Shown piece after piece: positions 18,317 through 27,537 of a DNA stretch of 64,000 nucleotides (positions are counted from its first letter, which is position 1; the number at the start of each line of letters is the position of its first letter). Origin of the DNA: JAAFHI01 sp039793685 (GTDB lineage Bacteria > Acidobacteriota > Blastocatellia > Chloracidobacteriales > Chloracidobacteriaceae); the NCBI GenBank assembly GCA_039793685.1, contig JBDRAL010000013.1, positions 85,591-149,590 on the forward strand. The letters run 5' to 3'. The notes beneath the pieces were generated by a model. The model was given only the letters and a program-made list of their open reading frames with translations. It was not told where the DNA came from and searched no databases. A program made the position numbers and the translations under genes.

Positions 18317-18679
18317 TCAGATGTTGCGGACGACGCTCTTGATGAGATCGTCTTCGGAAAAGGGCTTCGTGAGATATTCGTCCGCACCCTGCTTCAATCC
18401 CCAGAAGCGATCGGCTTCCTGGTTCTTGCTCGTCACGAGAATGACCTTGATGTCCTTGGTTTCGGCGGACGTCTTGAGCTGGCGGCAGATCTGAAAGCCG
18501 TTTTTCTTCGGCAGAACGACATCGAGCAGAATCAGGTCGGGCCGCTCCTTGACCGCCATGTCGAAACCGGACTCGCCATCCGTCGCGGTCACGAGCCGGT
18601 ATCCCTTGTTCTGCAACGCGCCGGACATGAGGCGCATTTCCGTCGGACTGTCGTCAATAATGAGAATGGTTTTCGCCAT
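18317..18679 (-). CDS. Single-domain response regulator, CheY/PilH-like
   Basis: 120 residues, receiver domain only. IIDDSPTEM gives the acidic pair, LLDVVLPKKNG holds the phosphoacceptor Asp52, Thr/Lys switch residues appear in VTSKNQ and TKPF. The DSPTEM start is typical of PilG/PilH-type regulators in twitching clusters. It lies 80 nt upstream of the cheW gene and just downstream of the DUF4388 gene on the same strand, so it is probably co-transcribed. It likely receives phosphate from the multi-Hpt CheA. Confidence 0.93.
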   Translation of the reverse strand: MAKTILIIDDSPTEMRLMSGALQNKGYRLVTATDGESGFDMAVKERPDLILLDVVLPKKNGFQICRQLKTSAETKDIKVILVTSKNQEADRFWGLKQGADEYLTKPFSEDDLIKSVVRNI

Positions 18680-18749
18680 TGTGAGATTCCTCTCCTGGGG
18701 GAAGATGAAAACGTGTTGCGGGCCGCGTTTCAGAAACTACCGATAACAA

Positions 18750-19598
18750 TCAAACGCTCAGCCGGTCAATCCCGCGGGTCAGGTCGAGCAGGAAAACACT
18801 GTATGTTTCGCGCCAGCGCTCACGCGCGTCGGCCGCCCGAAACCCGAAGGCAAAATGTTGAAAGAGAATGCCGATCACCTCGATGACGACATAACACGTC
18901 TGTTGAAAGATCAGATTCCGGTCAAGTAAGCCCGAAGCACGACCCTCGACTCGTTCGATTGCCGTCTCCGCTACCAGCAGGCTGCGTTGAATCGCCAGTC
19001 CCGATGCCTGCGGATAATGAACCAGCGCCTGTTCGAGAGCGGCGGTCAAAGAGACGCCGCTGAAATCGGCCAGCATCTGTGTCTGGCTGTACTTCAAAAT
19101 CCGGTTGACGATTTCGGCCAGCGCTTCCAGCGCCAGCGCCGGACGTTTTGTCACCCGTTTGTCCGCGAGCCGGGTCAGGACGGTTTCACAATCGGAGAGA
19201 AGCCCCAGCAGTTCGAGTTCCAGGGCGCCGTCATTTTCACCGCCGCTCGCCGCAACCGCCGTTTCCGGCTCCTGATTGAAGTTCGCGGACCGCTCGGCGG
19301 CGATCCGGAAGCCTTCCTGTGAAAGAAACTGCCAGCTCACCGACATCGAATGGGATGGCGTCGCCAGATTCGGCAGGGTCTGGAAACTTCCGTCACTCCA
19401 GGACAACAGACGCAAAAGGGCCGCCTCTCCGTAAAGGGGCGCCAGCACCGCGTGAACCACGTTTCCGCGCTCGAAAAAGATTCGACCGGATTCACCCCGG
19501 CGAACCAGTTCGACCGCCACCGTCTGTCCAGACAGGCAGATGATCTGAATCAGACTGGCCAGATCGAGGTCCCTGAGGTCGCCGGCGGGGCTGCTCAC
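18750..19598 (-). CDS. DUF4388 (PatA N-terminal-like) protein
   Basis: 282 residues. The N-terminal 100 residues match the DUF4388/PatA-type module: GDLRDLDLASLIQIICLSGQTVAVELVRRGESGRIFFERGNVVHAVLAPLYGEAALLRLLSW. The rest is mostly helical without a recognised domain. Translation starts at GTG (19598), one nucleotide after the stop of the upstream TPR/REC gene, so the two are translationally coupled. DUF4388 proteins commonly accompany Pil/Chp-like chemosensory operons and may act in response-regulator output; the role here is inferred from context. Confidence 0.83.
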   Translation of the reverse strand: MSSPAGDLRDLDLASLIQIICLSGQTVAVELVRRGESGRIFFERGNVVHAVLAPLYGEAALLRLLSWSDGSFQTLPNLATPSHSMSVSWQFLSQEGFRIAAERSANFNQEPETAVAASGGENDGALELELLGLLSDCETVLTRLADKRVTKRPALALEALAEIVNRILKYSQTQMLADFSGVSLTAALEQALVHYPQASGLAIQRSLLVAETAIERVEGRASGLLDRNLIFQQTCYVVIEVIGILFQHFAFGFRAADARERWRETYSVFLLDLTRGIDRLSV

Positions 19599-19599
19599 G

Positions 19600-21045
19600 T
19601 CACTTTTCCTTCAAATGTTTCTTCACGTTCTGAAGTAGCGCGTCCGGTTCGAACGGCTTGGTCATGTACTGGGCTGCGCCGGCGAGCCGGCCCTGAACCT
19701 TGTCGAAGAAACCGTCTTTGCCCGAAAGCATGACAATCGGGATGTGCTTGGTCGCCTTGTTTCCCCGAATCTGCTTGCACACCTGATACCCGTCCATACC
19801 CGGCATCGTGATGTCGAGCAGAATCAGATCCGGCAGCGTTTCCTTGAGCTTCGACAGTGCTTCATAACCGTCGGCGGCGGTAATGACCTTGTAGCCATTC
19901 TTTTCCAAAGTCATTGCGACAATCTTGCGAACCGTCAAACTGTCGTCCACCGCGAGAATAATTTTTTGCCTCGTACCGGGAGCGCTTGAAGGAGCCGATG
20001 GAGGGCTGGACGACCGATCATATTGCGGCGGCTGGGGAACGCTCGATGGGGTCGACGGGGTCGCCGCTGGCGGAACCAGCGACTGAACCCTCAGCCGAAC
20101 CTGCTCGACTCCGGCAGCCAGTTCGGCATCCTGCGGACGCATCCGGCTGGCCGAACGCAGATGCGTCAACGCTTCGCCGGGCCGCTTCAGATTGAGATAG
20201 GCAATGGCCGCGCCGAAATGCAGATCGGCATCGAATTCGGAATCCGGCAAACGTTCGAAACGGATAATGGCCTGACGGATGATCTCGACGTTGGCTTCGG
20301 CGTTGTTCATGGCTGCGTCAATCTGACGCAGCGACTGGATGGCGCCGCAGTTGACGCACTTCCCGGATGTGGGAACGCTCGGCGCGGCACAGACGACGCA
20401 CCGCAGCGTCCGCGATGGCGGCGGCGGGACGGCCGACATGGCCACCGTGGGGGCGTTGGGTCCGAGGGAAGGCGGCGGCGGCGGCAAGGGCCGAATCGCC
20501 TGCGCCTCCACCGTCGGTTTCGCCGGGTCAATCGGCGGCGGGGCCGGACGCGGGGGGACCGCGCCGGCCTGAACCGTGACGGCGCCAACCGGCGGGCTCG
20601 GCGGCGCGGGCTCCGAGCGAACGGTGGTCGCGCCGACTTCCGGAGTCGGCCGGTTCTCGACCGTCGTCGCGTCCGGCGGCGCCAGGGGCCGGATGGCGGG
20701 CGGGTCGGCGGGTGGCGCGACATACCCCGGTGGCAACGTCAGCGGCCGCGTCGCCGGGGCCGGTGGCGCGGCGGCCTGCTGCATTGACCGAATCTTTTCA
20801 AGCCAGTCGCGGGCCTGCTTGTTTTCAGGATTGATCGCGAGCACCTTGTTCAGACACCACGCGGCATCCTTCGGGGTCAACGACACCGAAGCGCGCCACA
20901 TCCAGGCGGCCTCGTTCTCAGGATCGAGTTCGGTAACCTCGATCAACAGGGGACGGGCCTGCCCCTTGTCCCCGGCTTTCGCGGCGGCAATTGCCTGCTG
21001 CAACAATGCCGCCACATTGGCGGAAGGATGTCTCGGCTCTGACAT
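19600..21045 (-). CDS. TPR / zinc-ribbon / response-regulator (PilG-like) fusion
   Basis: 481 residues from the ATG at 21045. A TPR-like N-terminus (about 10-90; PLLIEVTELDPENEAAWMWRASVSL), a Pro/Ala-rich linker with poly-Pro, a four-Cys zinc ribbon (CVVCAA ... CVNC, about 215-235), another TPR-like helical pair, a Ser/Pro linker, and a C-terminal receiver (about 363-481): AVDDSLTVRKIV, phosphoacceptor in LILLDITMPGMDG, TKPF. It is the first gene of the chemosensory transcription unit. The Cys pairs and TPRs suggest protein-protein contacts. The upstream 240 nt to ppk2 presumably holds the promoter, but none could be assigned. Confidence 0.87.
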   Translation of the reverse strand: MSEPRHPSANVAALLQQAIAAAKAGDKGQARPLLIEVTELDPENEAAWMWRASVSLTPKDAAWCLNKVLAINPENKQARDWLEKIRSMQQAAAPPAPATRPLTLPPGYVAPPADPPAIRPLAPPDATTVENRPTPEVGATTVRSEPAPPSPPVGAVTVQAGAVPPRPAPPPIDPAKPTVEAQAIRPLPPPPPSLGPNAPTVAMSAVPPPPSRTLRCVVCAAPSVPTSGKCVNCGAIQSLRQIDAAMNNAEANVEIIRQAIIRFERLPDSEFDADLHFGAAIAYLNLKRPGEALTHLRSASRMRPQDAELAAGVEQVRLRVQSLVPPAATPSTPSSVPQPPQYDRSSSPPSAPSSAPGTRQKIILAVDDSLTVRKIVAMTLEKNGYKVITAADGYEALSKLKETLPDLILLDITMPGMDGYQVCKQIRGNKATKHIPIVMLSGKDGFFDKVQGRLAGAAQYMTKPFEPDALLQNVKKHLKEK

Positions 21046-21284
21046 TGGAACTTTTCGCCTTTTGTACCGAGTGATCGGACGCGCCAATAAAGGGTCGCCC
21101 AAGTGTTGCCTCTCCACATGCTCACTCAGGATTATTTCAGGATTCTGTTGCGAAAATGGTGCGAGATGCAGTGAATCTTAGAGGAAAGCCGGTTTCAACC
21201 GCAACGTGACAAACATTTGAGGCGAAGCGCGGGGGTTATTCCTGCCCTTCGCCCCAACCATCCCGCTCAGGCGTTCAGGAATGT

Positions 21285-22190
21285 TCAGTAAAGATTCGGT
21301 ACATAAAACTGCTCGCTGCGCGGCGGACGCTGATAGTCGCCCGCCGGAATGCGCGGCGGCAGATCCATGATTTCGAGTGGAAGATCCTCGTAGGGCACTT
21401 TCGCCAGAATGTGACTCAGGCAGTTGAGCCGCGCCCGCTCCTTGTCGTCCGATTCGACCGTGAACCACGGCGCTTCGGGAATGTTCGTATGGCGCAACAT
21501 CATGTCCTTCGCCTTCGAATACTCCACCCAGCGATTGCGCGATTCGAGGTCCATCGGACTCAGCTTCCACCGCTTGAGCGGATGGTTGAGCCGCTGCTGG
21601 AACCGTCGCTCCTGTTCCTCGTCGCTCACCGAAAACCAGTACTTCAACAGGATGATGCCCGACCGGACCAGCATGCGCTCGAACTCAGGGCACGAGCGCA
21701 TGAATTCATCGTATTCCTCGTCGTTGCAGAACCCCATCACCCGTTCGACGCCGGCCCGGTTGTACCAACTGCGGTCAAGAATCACCATTTCGCCGGCCGA
21801 CGGCAGATGCTGAACGTACCGCTGGAAATACCACTGCGTCCGCTCGCGATCCGACGGCTTGCTCAGGGCGACGACCCGGCATCCCCGAGGATTCAGACCT
21901 TCCATGATGCGCTGGATCGTGCCGCCCTTCCCCGCCGCGTCGCGCCCTTCGAAAATCAGCACGACCTTCATTTCCTTGTGCTTGACCCAGCGCTGCATCT
22001 TGCTCAGTTCGACCTGAAGGCGGAAAAGCTCGTTTTCATAAAACTTCTTGGAAAGCGGTTGCTGAGACTGCTGGAATACCTCCTCGTGCGGCCGCTCGGC
22101 GTCATCGACGACGACGAACGGGGCCGGCACCTGACCACCGTTTTTCTTTTTATCCTTCTTGTGCTTCTTGTCCTTTTTATCCTTGCTCAT
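21285..22190 (-). CDS. ppk2: Polyphosphate kinase 2
   Basis: 301 residues. The ATG at 22190 is chosen because AAGGAG lies just upstream; the protein then starts with a Lys-rich tail (MSKDKKDKKHKKDKKKN). PPK2 core: Walker A GRDAAGKGG (82-90), lid-region arginines in KPSDRERTQWYFQRY, Walker B LDRSWYNRAG (139-147), and the C-terminal WKLSPMDLESRNRWVEYSKAKD. It belongs to the single-domain class that moves phosphate between polyphosphate and nucleoside di/monophosphates; class I (NDP to NTP) is most likely, but exact specificity cannot be read. It is transcribed away from folD. Confidence 0.94.
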   Translation of the reverse strand: MSKDKKDKKHKKDKKKNGGQVPAPFVVVDDAERPHEEVFQQSQQPLSKKFYENELFRLQVELSKMQRWVKHKEMKVVLIFEGRDAAGKGGTIQRIMEGLNPRGCRVVALSKPSDRERTQWYFQRYVQHLPSAGEMVILDRSWYNRAGVERVMGFCNDEEYDEFMRSCPEFERMLVRSGIILLKYWFSVSDEEQERRFQQRLNHPLKRWKLSPMDLESRNRWVEYSKAKDMMLRHTNIPEAPWFTVESDDKERARLNCLSHILAKVPYEDLPLEIMDLPPRIPAGDYQRPPRSEQFYVPNLY

Positions 22191-22365
22191 GCCTGTGACT
22201 CCTTGGGTGAAATGACCGTCCGGAAGCTCCCTGCCGTCATGGCCGGAGCGAAAGCGGGCCACCCGACGGGTCGGACCGCCTCGAATTCAACATACCCTTT
22301 TTGGAATTTCTGGAAGCCCCATTCTGCGCCCGACCGAGAAACCGGCGCAACCGCGAACTTTTGGG

Positions 22366-22540
22366 GAGTGGTTAGCAGTCAGCAGTTAGCAGTCAGTGAT
22401 TGGATGAGACTTGGGCGACTTGACGCTTCTTCAACCGAGCCGATATTAGTGGGTAGCAGTTAGCAGATAGTCGTTAGTCGTCAGTGGAAAATACATACGA
22501 CCAACGACTAACTGCTAACAGCTAACCGCTGACCACTAAA
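22366..22540. repeat. Three-part heptamer-repeat element between divergent ppk2 and folD
   Basis: Three blocks are seen: 22366-22401 (GTTAGCA/GTCAGCA type), 22451-22487 (same orientation, with GTAGCAG, TTAGCAG) and 22499-22540 (the inverted complement, CTAACTG, CTGACCA). The remaining gap (22191-22365) is unremarkable. Because the flanking genes diverge, this copy lies in a promoter region and cannot simply be a terminator. Confidence 0.75.
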
Positions 22541-22549
22541 GGACCCGCC

Positions 22550-23467
22550 GTGACCGCTCGACTCCTCCTCGCCAAACCCGTCGCCGAAAAGATTCAGACC
22601 GAAGTCGCCGAAACCGCCCGGCATCTCGCCGAAAAAGGCCACCGCCCGGGCCTCGCCGCCGTCCTCGTCGGCAACGACCCGGCCTCCCACACCTACGTCG
22701 GAAGCAAGGTCAAAACCTGCCAGAACCTCGGACTGCATTCGGAGAAAATCGAACTCCCCGCCGAAACTACCACCGCGCAACTGCTCGCCGTCGTCGAGGA
22801 ACTCAACCGTCGTTCCGACATTCACGGCATCCTCGTGCAGATGCCGCTGCCGTCGCACATCGACTCGCCCGCGATCATCCGCGCCATTCATCCCGACAAG
22901 GACGTGGACGGCTTCCACCCGGTCAGCGCCGGACGGCTCGTGCTGAAACAGGAAGGCTTCGTGCCCTGCACTCCGGCGGGAATTATTGAAATGCTGGAGT
23001 TCTACGACATTCCGGTACGCGGCGCGCGCGCGGTCGTGCTTGGCCGCAGCACCATCGTCGGCCTGCCGATGTCGCTTTTATTGCTGCACCGCGACGCCAC
23101 CGTCACCGTCTGCCACTCGCGCACGCCCGACATCGCCCGCGTCGCGCGCGAAGCCGACATTCTCGTCGCCGCCATCGGACGTACCAGCTTCGTGACCGAA
23201 GATTTCATTCGCGAAGGCGCGACCGTCGTGGACGTGGGCATCAACCGCGTCTCGACACCCGAAGACGTGGCCGAATACTTCGGCGATGACGAAAAACGCC
23301 GCGCCGATATTGAAAAGAAGGGCTACACCATCATCGGCGACGTTCATCCGCGCCACGCAATCGAACGCGCCGCCAACTTCACGCCGGTTCCCGGCGGCGT
23401 CGGCCCGCTCACGATTGCGATGCTGATGAAGAACACCGTCCGCGCGGCGGAAAGAAGCGTCAAGTAA
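22550..23467 (+). CDS. folD: Bifunctional methylenetetrahydrofolate dehydrogenase / methenyltetrahydrofolate cyclohydrolase
   Basis: 305 residues, normal length. Motifs: VLVGNDPASHTYVGSKVKTC (Tyr and Lys of the active site), HGILVQMPLPSHID, PDKDVDGFHPVSAGRL, the NAD(P) site GRSTIVGLPMSLLL and the C-terminal TPVPGGVGPLTIAMLM. It interconverts 5,10-methylene-, methenyl- and 10-formyl-THF in the cytoplasm. Translation starts at GTG (22550) after AAAGGA. It is followed by a strong terminator, so it is monocistronic. Confidence 0.97.
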   Translation: MTARLLLAKPVAEKIQTEVAETARHLAEKGHRPGLAAVLVGNDPASHTYVGSKVKTCQNLGLHSEKIELPAETTTAQLLAVVEELNRRSDIHGILVQMPLPSHIDSPAIIRAIHPDKDVDGFHPVSAGRLVLKQEGFVPCTPAGIIEMLEFYDIPVRGARAVVLGRSTIVGLPMSLLLLHRDATVTVCHSRTPDIARVAREADILVAAIGRTSFVTEDFIREGATVVDVGINRVSTPEDVAEYFGDDEKRRADIEKKGYTIIGDVHPRHAIERAANFTPVPGGVGPLTIAMLMKNTVRAAERSVK

Positions 23468-23490
23468 CATTTTTCCGGCACGGAAAAAGA

Positions 23491-23528
23491 AAACGCCCCG
23501 ATGCATGATGGCTTCGGGGCGTTTTTTC
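23491..23528 (+). terminator. Rho-independent terminator of folD
   Basis: AAACGCCCCGA (23491-23501) pairs with TCGGGGCGTTT (23514-23524), followed by a T-run, 24 nt after the folD stop. Confidence 0.92.
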
Positions 23529-23612
23529 TTATGGTTTTGAAAAGTTGTTTCGGTAATACGATCACGTTGTTGAATGACCAACCAATGCCCCATCGGGGCG
23601 GCGTTACCATAC

Positions 23613-23690
23613 CCGAGGGCGAGCGAAGCAAAGCCCTCGGAACGCACGGAACACACCACCCGAGCCGCGTCAGCGGCGAGGGGTGTTCTG
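23613..23690. repeat. Two adjacent intergenic hairpins
   Basis: CCGAGGGC...GCCCTCGG (about 23622-23640) forms one hairpin. A second, 23649-23687, has stem GAACAC/GTGTTC and contains an inner GCCGC-GTCA-GCGGC hairpin. They lie between the folD terminator and the next terminator, in a 287-nt gap with no gene. Function unknown; they resemble the paired hairpins found elsewhere in the window only in layout. Confidence 0.5.
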
Positions 23691-23724
23691 ACCGGTTCAA
23701 ATTTCAAAAACCAATGGATGATCT

Positions 23725-23756
23725 GAAGACCCGGTCACGAACCTGACCGGGTCTTC
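23725..23756 (-). terminator. Terminator of the lipoprotein gene
   Basis: GAAGACCCGGTCA (23725-23737) and TGACCGGGTCTTC (23744-23756) form a perfect 13-bp stem that overlaps the stop codon of the minus-strand lipoprotein gene. A T-rich stretch follows about 20 nt later on that strand. Confidence 0.8.
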
Positions 23757-24240
23757 AACGTTTGGAAGACTTCTTTGGACTCATTGTCGGCATGGATTCA
23801 GGAGAAGCCTCGGAAAGCGGCCCAATCCCGTTTGGCTCGACATTTTCAAACACCCGAAAAACCGCCGCCGAGTCGCGCAATGCCTTGATTACGTTACGTT
23901 TTTCTTCCGGGGTGGCGTTCGGCTGAAAGTTGATGGCGAATCCATCGTATTTCCCGTTCCTGACCATAAAAATCTCCCTTACTCCATCGGGGAGATCATG
24001 GCCGCTCCTGCCGGGAACATGTTTTTCAATCAGTGTCTCGCTGGCCTGCGCCCTTTGGTCCTGCGTCAGATCCGCCGAATAGAAAAAGACGACGTCGGCT
24101 TTCCCTCCAAAACTCTTCATCTGATCCGCTTCCGGATTATGGCCGGTGCAGGCGGCTCCCAGCCCGAGAACAAGGAAGCTCATCCAGAAAAGAAAACATC
24201 GCCCGTAACCGCAGCGTTTTCGTGAGTCAGTGGGGAACAT
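23755..24240 (-). CDS. Putative lipoprotein of unknown function
   Basis: 161 residues from the ATG at 24240, preceded by GAGGCG; a GTG at 24255 is the alternative. The N-terminus has a basic start, a hydrophobic stretch (FLFWMSFLVLGLGAA) and a lipobox ending LGAAC, so lipidation at that cysteine is expected. The mature part is small and mixed alpha/beta (VVFFYSADLTQDQ ... NVIKALRDSAAVFRVFENV) with no recognised domain; it ends in a Ser/Lys-rich tail. It lies 41 nt downstream of the TPR gene and probably shares its transcript. Confidence 0.65.
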   Translation of the reverse strand: MFPTDSRKRCGYGRCFLFWMSFLVLGLGAACTGHNPEADQMKSFGGKADVVFFYSADLTQDQRAQASETLIEKHVPGRSGHDLPDGVREIFMVRNGKYDGFAINFQPNATPEEKRNVIKALRDSAAVFRVFENVEPNGIGPLSEASPESMPTMSPKKSSKR

Positions 24241-24281
24241 ATTTCGCCTCGGCACGAGGTCGCAGGCAATGGGAAACTGCC

Positions 24282-25472
24282 CTAATCAATGGTCAGAAAG
24301 CTCTCGTTGTCTCCGGGGCGACGCGTTTTGCGGGCTTTCTCGATCCGCTCGGAGAATCCCTCGCGTGCGTTGGGGACCATTTTAAAAGCCGTTTCGAAAG
24401 CCTGGCCCGCTTCATCGTCCCGGTTGAGATAGGTCAGCACGAATCCCCGTTCGAGATGAAGGAAAAAGTTCATCTGCTGATCGTTCGAAAACCGAATGGC
24501 TTCGTCGTAGTCCTTTAACGCCGCGTCGTACTTTCCCAGCGCCGTCAAAGACAGGGCGCGGAAAAGCCGGCCCGACACATCGTTCGGCGAGGTCGCGAGA
24601 ACCACATCGAATTCCTTGACGGCCTCCGCGTGTTTTTTGACACGGTAGTACTCGTTCCCCTTCTGAATGTGGGCCATCCACGACAATGAACCGGTCAGCA
24701 CCTGCGTCGGCCCGTTCGTACCGGAGTGCCGGGGCCGACCGGGTTCCGAAGAGGCCGTTTCCTGGAGGACCGTGTTGTTCGAAGAATCGTTCGCGATGAC
24801 CTGATCGAGCGCTTGCAGCATGTCGTCGCTGCGGTGAAGCTTGCGGTAGATCTGCGACTTTCCGAGGTAGGCCAGGGCATTTTTCGGGTCGATCTGGAGA
24901 GCGGCGCTGAAATCGTTGAGCGCGGCGTCGTAGTTTTTCATTTCGAAGAATTGAAATCCCCGGCTGATGAGATGACGGTCGTTCTTGGGCTCCATCGAAA
25001 CCGCCAGGTTGTAATTTTCCAGTGCCGCCGCCTGGTTCCCCGTCATTTTGTGGATATAGGCGCGCGCCGCGAAGACTTCCCCGGTTCGATATTCGAGCCG
25101 GAGGGCTTCCTCAAGATCCGCCATGGACTCTTTCCACTGTTTGTTATTGGAAAGAAATTGTCCACGTTCATAGCGCACTTCGCCTGATTTCGGCTCCAGT
25201 TCTACCGCCTTGTCAAAATCCGCCCGGGCTCCCTGCACGTTACCGGTCTGGAAACGGACCTTGGCGCGCCGGATGTACAGATCAGCCGAGCCAGGGGCCA
25301 GTTCGATGGCCCGCTCGATATCCTGAAGGGCTTCGCGAAATTCCTGCCGCTGCTGGTGGGCTTCGGCGCTCTCGATCAGTTTGGCAACTTCGCCGGACGG
25401 CTTTTGCGCTTCCTGACCGAAAACCGGAAACGGAAACAACATCAAGAAAAACACCCGCGCCAGTTTCGACAT
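24282..25472 (-). CDS. Secreted or periplasmic TPR-repeat protein
   Basis: 396 residues with a signal peptide (KLARVFFLMLFPFPVFGQ). The mature protein is made of successive 34-residue TPRs: about seven to nine units, with the pattern in AEAHQQRQEFREALQDIERAIELAP, AKVRFQTGNVQGARADFDKAVELEP and GFQFFEMKNYDAALNDFSAALQIDP. A Ser/Thr-rich break at about 235-260 separates two TPR blocks. TPR arrays scaffold protein complexes; the partner is unknown. The start is supported by GGAGGAG upstream. Confidence 0.85.
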   Translation of the reverse strand: MSKLARVFFLMLFPFPVFGQEAQKPSGEVAKLIESAEAHQQRQEFREALQDIERAIELAPGSADLYIRRAKVRFQTGNVQGARADFDKAVELEPKSGEVRYERGQFLSNNKQWKESMADLEEALRLEYRTGEVFAARAYIHKMTGNQAAALENYNLAVSMEPKNDRHLISRGFQFFEMKNYDAALNDFSAALQIDPKNALAYLGKSQIYRKLHRSDDMLQALDQVIANDSSNNTVLQETASSEPGRPRHSGTNGPTQVLTGSLSWMAHIQKGNEYYRVKKHAEAVKEFDVVLATSPNDVSGRLFRALSLTALGKYDAALKDYDEAIRFSNDQQMNFFLHLERGFVLTYLNRDDEAGQAFETAFKMVPNAREGFSERIEKARKTRRPGDNESFLTID

Positions 25473-25556
25473 GAAAACTCCTCCATAACGTTCGATGAAA
25501 CGGGTACTGTTGGGGTTTCATAACATGGAGCGTTTCCATTCACCAAACATTCCGTC

Positions 25557-25594
25557 AAAAAAAGAGCGGATGGAACATGTCGTTCCACCCGCTC
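25557..25594 (-). terminator. Rho-independent terminator of ggt
   Basis: On the minus strand a 13-bp stem with one mismatch (25564-25576 with 25582-25594) is followed by seven T, 31 nt after the gamma-glutamyltransferase stop. Confidence 0.9.
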
Positions 25595-25624
25595 CCGTTT
25601 TCACTGCCGACTGGTCCGCGTGGC

Positions 25625-27322
25625 TCAGTATCCCGCGGCCTGACCGTCCTTGCGCGATTCCGACGCGCCGTAGAACACCTTGTTCTTCGGGTCCCAGCGG
25701 ATCGCCTGATACCCGCCGTAATCGCCGACCGAATAGCCGACCTTGTGGCCCGACTTGATGAGTTCGCGGATGGTTTCGTACGGGAAGCCGGTTTCGAGCG
25801 TAATCTGCCCGACGCCCGCCATCTTCTCGCCGGTCGGTTCCGATGAACCCTGATGGTCGATGCGGGGCGCGTCCCCGGCCTCCTGAATGTTCATGCCGAA
25901 GTCGATGACATTCATCAGAATTTCGACATGGCCGAGCGGCTGGAATCCGCCGCCCATCACGCCGAAGCTCATAAAAGGCTCGCCGTCCTTCGTCACGAAC
26001 GCGGGAATGATCGTGTGGAACGGCCGCTTGCCGGGCGCGTAGGTGTTGGCCTGCCCTTCTTCGAGCGTGAACATTTCGCCGCGGTCCTGAAGGATGAAAC
26101 CGAGACCGTCCGGGCACATCCCCGAACCCATGCCGCGATAGTTGCTCTGAATCAGCGACACCATCATTCCCGACTCGTCGGCGGTCGTCATGTAAATCGT
26201 GTCGCCCTGCATCAGCGCGGGATTGCCCGCGTCATAGCGCGCGCCAGCGCGATTCGGATTGATGAGCTTGCGGCGCTCCTCGGCGTACGGTTTGGAAATC
26301 AGCCCCTTGACCGGAATCTTCGCGAACTCCGGATCGGCATAAAACTTCGCGCGATCTTCAAACGCCAGCTTCTTCGCTTCCACGAAGTAATGAACATGCT
26401 CGCGGCTGCCGAAACCGAACGACTTCATGTCGTAACCTTCGAGAATGTTCAGCATCTGCAACGCCGCGATGCCCTGGCCGTTGGGCGGAAGTTCCCATAC
26501 GTCGTAGCCGCGATAGTTGGTCGAAACCGGCTCGACCCAGTCGGAGTGATGCGCCGCCATGTCTTCATAGGAAAGAAAGCCGCCCTGTTTCTGCATGAAA
26601 TCGCCGATGGTCCGCGCGATGTCGCCCTTGTAGAACTCGTCGCGTCCGCCCTTGGCGATCTTTTCGAGCGTGTTGGCGAGATTCGGGTTCTTGAAGATTT
26701 CACCTTTCGCGGGCGTCTTGCCGCCCGGCGCGTAGGTGTCGGTCACATTCGGAAAGCGCGACAACGACGCCGTGTTCCGTTGCAGATAGTAGGCAATCAG
26801 TTCTGAAACGGGAAAACCTTCGCGGGCGTAACGAATCGCCGGTTCGAGGTTTTCCGCCATCGGACGCTTGCCGAATTTCTTGTGCAGTTCAAACCAGCCG
26901 TCCACACAGCCCGGCACGCTCACCGGCAGCGGCCCGAGCGACGGAATGCTTTTCAGATTGCGCTTTTTGAACTCGTCGAGGGTGAGACTCTTGGGCGACC
27001 GGCCGCTGGCGTTCAGACCGTAGAGCTTTTTCGTCGCCGGGTCCCAGACGATGGCGAACAGGTCGCCGCCGATGCCGTTGCTGACCGGCTCCATCAATCC
27101 CAGCGCGGCGTTCGCGCCGATGGCGGCATCCACCGCCGAGCCGCCGCGTTTGAGAATGTCGAGCGCGACCTGCGTCACGAGCGGATGACTCGTGCAGGCC
27201 ATGCCGTGGCGGGCGATGACTTCCGACCGCGTGGCGAACGACCGCCCCGTGATGCGGTCTTCGGTAAACGCGAGACTTGAAAAGAAAAGGACGCAAACAA
27301 GCGCGAGACACAACGGACGCAT
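25625..27322 (-). CDS. ggt: Gamma-glutamyltransferase (glutathione hydrolase)
   Basis: 565 residues from the ATG at 27322, which follows GGGAG and starts a signal peptide (RPLCLALVCVLFFSSLAF). Family motifs: ARHGMACTSHPLVTQVALDILKRGGSAVDAAIGA, EPVSNGIGGDLFAIV, the nucleophilic threonine in GDTIYMTTADESG (Thr375, the autoprocessing site), and GVMGGGFQPLGHVEILMN. The enzyme self-cleaves to two subunits in the periplasm and hydrolyses or transfers gamma-glutamyl groups. Substrate choice (glutathione or another gamma-glutamyl compound or cephalosporin) cannot be told from sequence. Confidence 0.93.
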   Translation of the reverse strand: MRPLCLALVCVLFFSSLAFTEDRITGRSFATRSEVIARHGMACTSHPLVTQVALDILKRGGSAVDAAIGANAALGLMEPVSNGIGGDLFAIVWDPATKKLYGLNASGRSPKSLTLDEFKKRNLKSIPSLGPLPVSVPGCVDGWFELHKKFGKRPMAENLEPAIRYAREGFPVSELIAYYLQRNTASLSRFPNVTDTYAPGGKTPAKGEIFKNPNLANTLEKIAKGGRDEFYKGDIARTIGDFMQKQGGFLSYEDMAAHHSDWVEPVSTNYRGYDVWELPPNGQGIAALQMLNILEGYDMKSFGFGSREHVHYFVEAKKLAFEDRAKFYADPEFAKIPVKGLISKPYAEERRKLINPNRAGARYDAGNPALMQGDTIYMTTADESGMMVSLIQSNYRGMGSGMCPDGLGFILQDRGEMFTLEEGQANTYAPGKRPFHTIIPAFVTKDGEPFMSFGVMGGGFQPLGHVEILMNVIDFGMNIQEAGDAPRIDHQGSSEPTGEKMAGVGQITLETGFPYETIRELIKSGHKVGYSVGDYGGYQAIRWDPKNKVFYGASESRKDGQAAGY

Positions 27323-27537
27323 GGCGAAAACTCCCGAATCGCGCCGCCGCGACACACGTCTCCCCGGCGACGGATTCTCAGAAATCAGGATAAAAGGAAG
27401 GTTCTCGCATCATTCATTCGAAGCCGCGCGCTTTCAAGCCGATGTGGCGGGATTACCATTATTTCAACAACCACGCCAGATCCAGAAAACAAATACTCCG
27501 GGACATACAAACGGCAGGGTACGAATTACTTCAAGTG

